Below, one piece after another: positions 6,230 to 11,361 of a DNA stretch of 25,903 nt; the first letter of the stretch is position 1, and each line of letters starts with the position of its first letter. Made by a program: the position numbers and the translations under genes. Origin of the DNA: a virus; the IMG/VR virus record IMGVR_UViG_3300008448_000553, positions 1-25,903 of that record. The stretch is one strand, 5' to 3'. Below the pieces are notes generated by a model that saw only the letters and a program-made list of their open reading frames with translations, was not told where the DNA came from and did not search any database.

Positions 6230-6278
6230 CAATCTCTTTCTATAGCCCGTTTTCTACAGTGTCAACAGGCTATAGAAA
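6230..6278. promoter_or_regulatory. Divergent promoter-like inverted repeat
   Basis: TTTCTATAGCC (6237-6247) and GGCTATAGAAA (6268-6278) are perfect 11-base inverted arms 20 bases apart. On the minus strand the left arm reads GGCTATAGAAAGAGATTG (6247-6230), very close to GACTACAGAAAGAGACGG at the plus-strand motif 8478-8495. The minus strand also has TTGACA at 6265-6260, with TATAGA 15 bases or TAGAAA 17 bases further on, so a host sigma-70-type promoter is an alternative reading. It lies upstream of the minus-strand genes at 6100, 5825 and 5491. Confidence 0.5.
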
Positions 6279-6302
6279 AAAAGTTACAGAGGGTCGAAAG
6301 CC

Positions 6303-6577
6303 CCATGGGCTTTAGGTCTGGCCATTGGCCGCGAAACCTAGACGCTAGGCGCGCCACGGTTCCCCGGCCGTGCTCCAAAATGCCACGGCGCAATCTGTCG
6401 CCGCGCTCTCGATAAATGCGTTCCGCTTTTCTTCGGACGGATCCGCCTGATAAGCCGAATGCGCGAGACGTGCGGCCGTGGCGATTTGAGCGGCTATCGC
6501 TCGCGCGGCTTTAGGGTCTCGCGTCGCGTGATAGTCGGCCAGGGTTAGGCGTGCTGGATTTTCCATGGGCTTTAGGT
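6303..6577. repeat. 15-base leader repeat, one copy without a gene
   Basis: CCATGGGCTTTAGGT occurs at 6303-6317 and 6563-6577. On the minus strand both read ACCTAAAGCCCATGG. The copy at 6563-6577 holds the start codon of the 73-residue gene. The ATG of the other copy (6306) opens only 14 codons before a stop, inside the promoter-like region. Confidence 0.75.
6345..6566 (-). CDS. Hypothetical helical protein
   Basis: A 73-residue Ala-rich helical protein (MENPARLTLADYHATRDPKAARA start, SAATDCAVAFWSTAGEPWRA end). The ATG at 6566 is preceded by ACAACCACAACGGAACCTAA, a variant of the repeated leader. A longer in-frame reading starting at 6800 is Arg-rich, overlaps the next gene and is not credible. 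No motif is recognised. Confidence 0.65.
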   Translation of the reverse strand: MENPARLTLADYHATRDPKAARAIAAQIATAARLAHSAYQADPSEEKRNAFIESAATDCAVAFWSTAGEPWRA

Positions 6578-6604
6578 TCCGTTGTGGTTGCGGGAAGGGC
6601 GGTG

Positions 6605-6883
6605 TTACAGGAAGCGGCAACGCGCGCCGGGTATGCCAAGCGACGCGGCAAGGCGCGTCATTTCGGCTTCGCCGTCCGTCAACGTGTCCGCGTCGACGAT
6701 AGCCGACGCTATCCCGTCCGCGTCGACGCCGTACACGGTGAAAAATTCCGCGTCGGCCGCGCTTTGCAATCCGTCGACGCCGTCCGCGTCGGCTTTGCAT
6801 CCGCCAAGCCTAAGCGAGACAAAGTCCCCGCCTAGTCTCGCGTCGTTTTCGGCCCACAAGCGCGCTAGTTTTGTGTCTGACAT
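6605..6883 (-). CDS. Hypothetical acidic protein
   Basis: A 92-residue protein (MSDTKLARLWAENDARLGGDF start), acidic and rich in Ala, Asp and Gly, with AEFFTVYGVDADGIASAIVDADTL in the centre and GIPGARCRFL at the end. The alternating strand/helix pattern suggests a compact alpha/beta fold. The ATG at 6883 follows GAAGGGAACGAAA. It is separated from the upstream gene by the nested hairpin at 6908-6959. Function unknown. Confidence 0.68.
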   Translation of the reverse strand: MSDTKLARLWAENDARLGGDFVSLRLGGCKADADGVDGLQSAADAEFFTVYGVDADGIASAIVDADTLTDGEAEMTRLAASLGIPGARCRFL

Positions 6884-6907
6884 TTTCGTTCCCTTCGGAT
6901 TAGGCTC

Positions 6908-6959
6908 AAAGCGGCCTAGAAGCCCGTCGGACGGATCCGACGGGAAACTAGGCCGCTTT
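6908..6959 (-). terminator. Nested two-stem hairpin at the 3' end of the 249-aa gene
   Basis: The outer stem AAAGCGGCCTAG (6908-6919) pairs with CTAGGCCGCTTT (6948-6959), 12 base pairs. After a three-base by three-base internal loop, the inner stem CCCGTCGGA (6923-6931) pairs with TCCGACGGG (6936-6944), 9 base pairs, with a four-base loop (UCCG on the minus-strand RNA). It overlaps the last base of the stop codon of the upstream gene. Only TTT follows the stem in the minus direction, so it may be a terminator, an RNase processing site or an mRNA-stabilising end. Confidence 0.65.
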
Positions 6960-7708
6960 CAGGCCGCGAGGGCCACGGGGGCGCCGTTACGCGTTAGGGC
7001 GAAGCGTGCGGCCTTGCCGGGCCCGTGCACGATGATAACGGGCGACGCTTTGGCCTTGCTATCGGTCCCCATACAGGCGCGACACGTTGCGCAGTCTGTC
7101 TTGTACCCGGCTTCCTTTGAAGCGGGACAAACGAATTCGAGCTTAGGCGCGACAGGCTCAGACGCGTCGCGGATCCGGAATGTTCGCCAACCGGCCAAGC
7201 GCGCTTCGAAGCCTTCGCCGACATTGTCCGCGCTTGCCATTGTCAGACGCTTGAAACCGTCGGGCGCCGTTCGCCATTGATGCGTGTACCCGGTCCACGC
7301 GTCGGCCTTCGAAACTAACGCGTCCCATATAGCCACGGGCGCAGCGGCTGGATCCCCATAAGCGCCAAGCCTAACAGTCCGGCCTTCGCATGCGTCGGCC
7401 GCTTCGGCGAGGGTTAGGCGAGGGTAGCTACCGCGCTTGTAAGCGCGATACACGGAAAGCGGCGCCTCGTGCACGCGGACATAACAGACACCGCCAAGCG
7501 CGGGTCTATGGGGACACTGGCCACAGACGGAAGCATCGTCGCCAGTCTTAAGCGCCGCATGCGGTTCGGTATCGGCGCGGAGGATCCAAGTCTGGATCAT
7601 GTCCCCCGTTTTTTCGTTACGGGATTTGGCGTCTAGGCCCGTGGCAATGACGACGATCGGCGCGCCGTCTAGCAGCGACGGGCCTTCGAAAAGGATAAAG
7701 CTATTCAT
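6959..7708 (-). CDS. Conserved phage protein with Cys clusters (DUF7227-like)
   Basis: A 249-residue protein with a pattern I associate with an uncharacterised phage family (DUF7227-like). Near the N-terminus is KTGDMIQTWILR, then ASVCGQCPHRPALGGVCYV (cysteines at about 62, 65 and 75), then PLSVYRAYKRGSYP, a central domain with GYTHQWR, and near the C-terminus CPASKEAGYKTDCATCRAC. The cysteine groups are probably one or two metal sites; an iron-sulfur cluster or zinc is possible. The start at 7708 follows a leader with three CCACAA repeats and AAGGGAACC. It ends in the nested hairpin. Leucine codons include CTA and CTT far more than in the virion genes. Function unknown. Confidence 0.8.
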   Translation of the reverse strand: MNSFILFEGPSLLDGAPIVVIATGLDAKSRNEKTGDMIQTWILRADTEPHAALKTGDDASVCGQCPHRPALGGVCYVRVHEAPLSVYRAYKRGSYPRLTLAEAADACEGRTVRLGAYGDPAAAPVAIWDALVSKADAWTGYTHQWRTAPDGFKRLTMASADNVGEGFEARLAGWRTFRIRDASEPVAPKLEFVCPASKEAGYKTDCATCRACMGTDSKAKASPVIIVHGPGKAARFALTRNGAPVALAA

Positions 7709-7743
7709 CGGTGCGGTTCCCTTGTGGTTGTGGTTGTGGTTGG
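7709..7743 (-). promoter_or_regulatory. 5' leader with triple CCACAA repeat
   Basis: On the minus strand the leader of the 249-residue gene contains three tandem CCACAA hexamers (7739-7722), then GGGAACCGCACCG and the ATG. The hexamer is the core of the other leaders in this arm. An A/C-rich unpaired leader of this sort can enhance ribosome binding; that role is inferred. Confidence 0.55.
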
Positions 7744-7747
7744 CGGT

Positions 7748-8116
7748 TTAGGCGTCGGCTATCAGGCGCGCCATAGCGGCCCGCGCTTCGGCGATAGCTT
7801 CTGGGATAAGGTCGGCCGCAATCTCTGTCAGATAGGCGTTATCGGACCCTGGGAAGTTAGCTTCGATACCCCAAAGCGCGGCGCCGTACGGGCCGGTTAG
7901 GTCTATTCCGGCGCGCGAGACTTGAACGCATACCCCGCAAAAATACCAATCATTGTCGTACCAAGCACGAACGTTTGCGTCATCGTAGCACTCGTAATCT
8001 TCGGGCCGCGTGCTTTCGTCGTACACGATGCGCGCCGTTACGGCGAAGCCGTCAATGACGGTTTGAATAGTGTCGCCAGTGCAAACGAAACGATCGAAGC
8101 TAGAAGCGTATGTCAT
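7748..8116 (-). CDS. Conserved hypothetical phage protein
   Basis: A 122-residue protein (MTYASSFDRFVCTGDTIQTV start) with DYECYDDANVRAWYDNDWYFCGVCV in the middle, then SRAGIDLTGPYGAALWGIEANFP and the helical end AYLTEIAADLIPEAIAEARAAM. Uncharacterised phage proteins with D-x-x-CYD...V-AW-D-W and LWGIE blocks look alike. The start at 8116 follows CCACAAAAGGCCACAGAGA. It is the first gene of the minus arm, so it would be transcribed first from the divergent region. Function unknown. Confidence 0.77.
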   Translation of the reverse strand: MTYASSFDRFVCTGDTIQTVIDGFAVTARIVYDESTRPEDYECYDDANVRAWYDNDWYFCGVCVQVSRAGIDLTGPYGAALWGIEANFPGSDNAYLTEIAADLIPEAIAEARAAMARLIADA

Positions 8117-8137
8117 TCTCTGTGGCCTTTTGTGGTT

Positions 8138-8163
8138 GTGGCGCCCGGTTCCGGGCTGGCCAC
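8138..8163 (-). other. Leader hairpin upstream of the 122-aa gene
   Basis: GTGGC (8138-8142) pairs with GCCAC (8159-8163), and GCCCGG (8143-8148) pairs with CCGGGC (8151-8156), with a two-base bulge (8157-8158). The tip must open a pair to form a loop. It lies immediately 5' of the CCACAA leader of the gene at 8116. Confidence 0.4.
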
Positions 8164-8250
8164 TGATAACTAGCACTATCCGGACGCATTGCAATAGCTT
8201 TTTTCGTATAGGCCTTTTCCCCTTATAAATCAGTGCCGTTCGCGTAAAGG

Positions 8251-8273
8251 TTTATAGCCGGAAAAAGTGGTAG
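8251..8273 (-). promoter_or_regulatory. Bipartite promoter-like motif facing the early arm
   Basis: On the minus strand this 23-base element reads CTACCACT, TTTTCC, GGCTATAAA. It agrees with the plus-strand copy at 8348-8370 at 19 of 23 positions with no gap. It points toward the first minus-strand gene at 8116. Length and bipartite layout resemble promoters of single-subunit phage RNA polymerases; that identity is inferred. Confidence 0.55.
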
Positions 8274-8362
8274 CATACTAGGTTGTGCGCTCGTAACCCT
8301 TTGAAACTAGGCAGGTATTTTTGTCCCTCCCTAGTGTATTACCAAACTTACCACTTTTTCCG
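8259..8362. repeat. 14-base inverted repeat
   Basis: CGGAAAAAGTGGTA (8259-8272) and TACCACTTTTTCCG (8349-8362) are perfect inverted copies 76 bases apart. They are the shared parts of two oppositely directed promoter-like motifs, and could also be arms of a binding-site pair. Confidence 0.85.
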
Positions 8363-8370
8363 ACTACAGA
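8348..8370 (+). promoter_or_regulatory. Bipartite promoter-like motif, first virion-arm copy
   Basis: TTACCACT, TTTTCC, GACTACAGA. The two outer blocks are identical to those at 8464-8486 with the same six-base spacing. It points toward the small-terminase-like gene and the virion cassette. Confidence 0.6.
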
Positions 8371-8387
8371 CCCTAAGCACGGTGTGA

Positions 8388-8409
8388 AGAGGGGCTGAAA
8401 GTCCCCTCT
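8388..8409 (+). other. Hairpin between the two plus-strand motifs
   Basis: AGAGGGG (8388-8394) pairs with CCCCTCT (8403-8409) over an eight-base loop. No T-tract follows on the plus strand (CTTCCCACG), so a classical terminator is unlikely. It would sit in the 5' leader of a transcript from the motif at 8348-8370. Confidence 0.4.
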
Positions 8410-8463
8410 CTTCCCACGCGTCGGGTGCTCGCTAGTGCACTGGTAAGGGTTAGGTGCACCTAG

Positions 8464-8486
8464 TTACCACTGAAAAAGACTACAGA
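8464..8486 (+). promoter_or_regulatory. Bipartite promoter-like motif, second virion-arm copy
   Basis: TTACCACT, GAAAAA, GACTACAGA, followed by AAGAGACGG. The six-base middle differs completely from the copy at 8348-8370, while both outer blocks are conserved. That is what a functional bipartite site should show. The gene start at 8581 is 95 bases downstream. Confidence 0.6.
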
Positions 8487-8580
8487 AAGAGACGGCCGTG
8501 GCCTTGCAGCCTAGAAGCCGGTGAAACGAGGACGTTACCCTGAAACGATTTTGTTGTTAGAAGGGGAGAAGGGCGAATAA

Positions 8581-9339
8581 GTGGTTTTTCACGGCATTCC
8601 GCCTCTTCGCCTAGCAGGCGACAAGCAAACAACCGCAAAGGCTAGCACCGTGCCTCAACGTCCTAACCACCCGCCCTTTGAGAAGGGCAACACGTTCTCC
8701 AAAGGTCGCCCCAAAGGTTCGCGCAATGCCGTGGCGAATAAGTTCTTCGAGGACTTGCATGGCCTTTGGCAAGAGCAAGGTGAAGCGGTGCTAAGGCGTG
8801 CCGCTTTTGAGAAGCCTATGGAATTCGCTTCAATGGTCGCAAAGCTAATGCCCCAAAAGCTCGAGATATCAACGCCGACGGACGGCCTATCAGACGACCG
8901 TTTCGCCTCCCTGATAGACCTCGCCGAACGTATGGCGACACTCAAAGCGGGCGCGGCGCCCTCTATGACGATCGAGGGAACGGCCAGGTTGCTAGAAGGG
9001 GAGGGGGGGAGCCCCCGCGCCGGCGACACACGGGGGGAGGTAATAGACGTCGCGCCCTATACGACCGACAATCCCAAACCGCTTTCCCACCTTCTCGACC
9101 TGCCGGCTCCAGCCCCTGTCCAGCCCACCAAGCTGTCCAGTCTAAAAGCCGAAACTGTCTACAACGATTTGAGCCCGACCACTGGCCAAACAGCCACAGA
9201 GCCGACCGAACTCCAGACAGACAGCCGAAAACACATTCCGAAAATTGGGCCGGGCGAAATTCCGACGACCAAAATCTCCAGCCTCAAGCCCGTGGCCACG
9301 ACCCCCGACGAGGAGATTGACCCCGCTTCGCTGTTCTGA
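8581..9339 (+). CDS. Small terminase-like protein (DUF5681-type N-terminus)
   Basis: A 252-residue protein starting GTG after AAGGGGAGAAGGGCGAATAA. Residues 32-50 (PFEKGNTFSKGRPKGSRNA) are the basic K-G-x-x-x-x-x-GRPKGSRN signature seen in DUF5681-type proteins, usually encoded next to the large terminase. The following helical segment (FFEDLHGLWQEQGEAVLRRAAFEKPMEFASMVAKLMPQKLEI, to about residue 96) matches the same family. The likely role is DNA recognition for packaging. The C-terminal half is Pro/Thr-rich and probably disordered, with two TK(L/I)SSLK repeats at 183-189 and 230-236 and an acidic end. An alternative GTG start at 8650 would remove 23 residues. The gene is followed by a strong terminator. 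Confidence 0.72.
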   Translation: MVFHGIPPLRLAGDKQTTAKASTVPQRPNHPPFEKGNTFSKGRPKGSRNAVANKFFEDLHGLWQEQGEAVLRRAAFEKPMEFASMVAKLMPQKLEISTPTDGLSDDRFASLIDLAERMATLKAGAAPSMTIEGTARLLEGEGGSPRAGDTRGEVIDVAPYTTDNPKPLSHLLDLPAPAPVQPTKLSSLKAETVYNDLSPTTGQTATEPTELQTDSRKHIPKIGPGEIPTTKISSLKPVATTPDEEIDPASLF

Positions 9340-9386
9340 CAGTCTGACCTCCCGCAGTGTTCCCCCTCCTTCCGCTGCGGAGCCTG

Positions 9387-9439
9387 GCGGCACCCTGGCT
9401 TGATGGAGCCCTCTCGGCTAGGGTGCCGCTTTTCTTTCC
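9387..9439 (+). terminator. Intrinsic terminator between small and large terminase genes
   Basis: GCGGCACCCT (9387-9396) pairs with AGGGTGCCGC (9420-9429), 10 base pairs, with a small inner stem (9397-9400 with 9407-9410). The stem is followed by TTTTCTTTCC at 9430-9439. This is the textbook layout on the plus strand. It lies 48 bases after the small-terminase-like stop and 21 bases before the microprotein start. Confidence 0.8.
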
Positions 9440-9459
9440 TCGACCACAGGATCCCAGCC

Positions 9460-9540
9460 ATGGCTACAACAATCCTCTGCATTGCCATCCTCTGCGCCCT
9501 CATCGGCGTATTCCTGCCCATGGACCGCCGCCGTGGCTGA
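9460..9540 (+). CDS. 26-residue single-pass membrane microprotein
   Basis: ATG at 9460 opens 26 codons to TGA at 9538-9540. The product is a hydrophobic stretch (TTILCIAILCALIGVFLP, residues 3-20) followed by a basic tail (MDRRRG). This predicts one membrane segment with the C-terminus in the cytoplasm. A CAGGA site lies upstream. The large terminase GTG at 9533 sits within its last codons, giving the overlap GTGGCTGA. The same eight-base overlap occurs at the tail tubular A/B junction (17622-17629), which supports real translation. Alternatively it is a leader peptide that only serves to deliver ribosomes to the terminase start. No known family is recognised. Confidence 0.5.
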   Translation: MATTILCIAILCALIGVFLPMDRRRG

Positions 9541-11008
9541 CGAGAACGAAATCCCGCCCGACGACGATGCCTCAGCCGAAGAGTGGGCGGCGTTTGCCAA
9601 ACGCCTGCGCAAGGCGCGTGACGAGAAGATCGCCTCCGACCGCCTTGGCCACTACAAGCCCTACGCCAAGCAGCAGGAGTTTCACGAGCTTGGAGCCCTG
9701 CCCGTCTACGAGCGGCTCTTCATGGCCGGCAACCAGTTGGGCAAGACGTTCGCCGGCGCGGCCGAAACAGCCATGCACCTCACCGGGCGTTACCCGATCT
9801 GGTGGAAGGGGCGTCGGTTCGACAAGCCCATCTCTGCCCTGGCCGGATCCGAGAGCGCCGACCTGACCAAAAAGGGTGCGCAGCGACTTCTCGTCGGTCC
9901 GCCTGAAACCGAGAGCGCCTGGGGCACTGGCTACATCCCGCGCGACGCCATCCTCGATACGAGCCGCAAAGCCGGTGTGCCTGACGCCCTCGACACCGTC
10001 GTCGTCAAACATGTCAACGGTGGCGCATCGACCATCAGCTTCAAGTCCTACGATCAGGGCCGTGCCAAGTGGCAGGCCGATACCGTCGACTGGGTGTGGT
10101 TCGACGAAGAGCCGCCCGAAGACGTCTACTCCGAAGGACGGACGCGGACCAACGCGACCAAAGGGTCCGTGATCCTGACCTTCACGCCCCTCCAAGGCAT
10201 GTCGAACGTCGTGCGGCGGTTCCTCAACGAGAAGAGCCAGCACCGCGCTGTCATTCGCATGACCATCCACGACGCGGAGCACTACACCGATGAAGACCGA
10301 GAACGCATCATCGCCGGCTACCTCGACCACGAGCGAGACGCCCGCGTTTCTGGCATCCCTATCCTGGGGTCCGGTCGTATCTTCCCTGTCTCTGACGCCC
10401 AGATCTTGGTCGCACCTTTCCATGTTCCAGCCCATTGGCCTCGGATTGGCGGACTTGACTTCGGGTGGGATCACCCGACCGGAGCCGTCGAACTCGCTTG
10501 GGACCGAGACACCGACGTCGTCTACGTCCTGCGAGAACACCGCGCCTCAAAGCTGACGCCCGACCAGCACTCGCTCATCATCGGTCCAAAGAAGTGGGGC
10601 AAGCTGAAATGGTCGTGGCCGCACGATGGACACGTTGCCGACAAAGGCACCGGGCAGGGGCTGGCGAAACAATACAAGGCAGCGGGGCTCGATATGCTTC
10701 AAAGCCACGCCCTCTGGCCAGACGGCTCCAATTCGACCGAAGCCGGCGTCATGGATATGCTACAGCGCATGAACGACGGGCGCTGGAAAGTCTTCGACGG
10801 CTTATGTCCGCTATGGATGGAAGAGTTCCGGATGTACCACCGGGACGAGGGCAAGATCGTCAAGGAGGACGACGACCTATTGTGCGCATCGCGCTATGCC
10901 TTGATGATGCTGCGTTACTCGCGTATCGTCCAGGACGAACGGCACCCCTTTGGGTTCTACGATCGCAAATCGCCCGTCGCCGTCGGCACAGGCGAGGTCA
11001 ACTGGTGA
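9533..11008 (+). CDS. terL: Terminase large subunit
   Basis: A 491-residue protein from the GTG at 9533. The ATPase domain has AGNQLGKT at about 65-72 (Walker A) and VWFDEEPP at about 187-194 (Walker B plus catalytic Glu). The nuclease domain has GGLDFGWDHPT at about 305-315 (first metal-binding Asp) and a second acidic block DGHVADKGTG near 364-373. Together these define the packaging motor: ATP-driven translocation into the procapsid and cutting of concatemers. A TTG 17 codons upstream (9482) is also in frame, but the GTG overlaps the microprotein stop as GTGGCTGA, as at the tail tubular A/B junction. Unlike T7, where the terminase is at the end of the late region, it heads the virion cassette here. 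Confidence 0.95.
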   Translation: MADENEIPPDDDASAEEWAAFAKRLRKARDEKIASDRLGHYKPYAKQQEFHELGALPVYERLFMAGNQLGKTFAGAAETAMHLTGRYPIWWKGRRFDKPISALAGSESADLTKKGAQRLLVGPPETESAWGTGYIPRDAILDTSRKAGVPDALDTVVVKHVNGGASTISFKSYDQGRAKWQADTVDWVWFDEEPPEDVYSEGRTRTNATKGSVILTFTPLQGMSNVVRRFLNEKSQHRAVIRMTIHDAEHYTDEDRERIIAGYLDHERDARVSGIPILGSGRIFPVSDAQILVAPFHVPAHWPRIGGLDFGWDHPTGAVELAWDRDTDVVYVLREHRASKLTPDQHSLIIGPKKWGKLKWSWPHDGHVADKGTGQGLAKQYKAAGLDMLQSHALWPDGSNSTEAGVMDMLQRMNDGRWKVFDGLCPLWMEEFRMYHRDEGKIVKEDDDLLCASRYALMMLRYSRIVQDERHPFGFYDRKSPVAVGTGEVNW

Positions 11009-11019
11009 AGGACTAGACG

Positions 11020-11187
11020 ATGGCTGCGAAGAAAGAAAACCATCCCGTCTACGAACAGGGCGTCGCTGCCGCTGCGCTCGACCTCAGCGCCGAAGCGTGC
11101 CCCTACGAAGGTGCGCTCGCCGACATCTGGCTCGACGGGTTTGCTGGCGGCGACAAGAAGAACGCAACCCGCGAAGCAGAGGCCTGA
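11020..11187 (+). CDS. RMF-like small protein (Rmf/CrpP-type)
   Basis: A 55-residue protein from ATG 11020. The body YEQGVAAAALDLSAEACPYEG...IWLDGFAGG lines up with ribosome modulation factor: G-x-x-A, then S-x-E-x-CPY, then WL-x-G(W/F). RMF binds the 30S platform and drives 70S dimerisation in stationary phase. Related small proteins in phages and plasmids are grouped as Rmf/CrpP-type. The spacing of CPY and WLxGF is as in RMF; the basic extremities are shorter. It lies between the large terminase and portal genes with short spacers, so it is expressed with the late genes. Whether it acts on ribosomes is unknown. Confidence 0.6.
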   Translation: MAAKKENHPVYEQGVAAAALDLSAEACPYEGALADIWLDGFAGGDKKNATREAEA

Positions 11188-11192
11188 CCCTG

Positions 11193-11360
11193 ATGAGCCC
11201 GCCCAAGCCTGTCGCCCCGCCGCCCGCGCCGACCATGAACGACGCGCGTATGGCGGCTGACCGCCGCGATCGTGCGCTGGCCCGGCGCGCGACTTCTGTT
11301 CTCACCAGCGAAAGCGGCCTGCCAGACCTCGGCACCGTTTCGCGCCCACAGGCGATGTGA
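11193..11360 (+). CDS. Small conserved phage protein with RRATSVLTS motif
   Basis: A 55-residue protein (MSPPKPVAPPPAPTMNDARMAAD start). A Pro-rich N-terminus is followed by a basic helix and RRATSVLTSESGLPDLG near the C-terminus. An R-x-S/A-T-x-LTS-x-x-G tail is common in short phage proteins encoded near terminase and portal genes, with no established role. The ATG is five bases after the previous stop, and the next start follows two bases after its own stop codon begins to close (TGATATG). Confidence 0.62.
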   Translation: MSPPKPVAPPPAPTMNDARMAADRRDRALARRATSVLTSESGLPDLGTVSRPQAM

Positions 11361-11361
11361 T

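Larger units (their letters stand above)
8117..8580. other. Divergent intergenic region with promoter set, possible origin
   Basis: Bases 8117-8580 contain no credible gene on either strand. The left half (about 8180-8370) is visibly richer in A and T than the rest of the window. It holds three copies of a bipartite promoter-like motif, a leader hairpin (8138-8163), a hairpin between two motifs (8388-8409) and an imperfect inverted repeat (8438-8446 with 8464-8472). The position between the two divergent arms suits a transcription control region and possibly a replication origin; the origin role is only inferred. Confidence 0.7.

Noticed and set aside
6337-6349. CCTAG/CTAGG mini-hairpin over the stop codon of the 73-residue gene as a terminator
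   Set aside because: Only five base pairs with a three-base loop and no T-tract; too weak to call.
8203-8218. CTTTTTTCGTATAGGCC on the plus strand as a fourth motif copy
   Set aside because: Spacing and the upstream block do not match the three good copies. The T-run similarity alone is weak.
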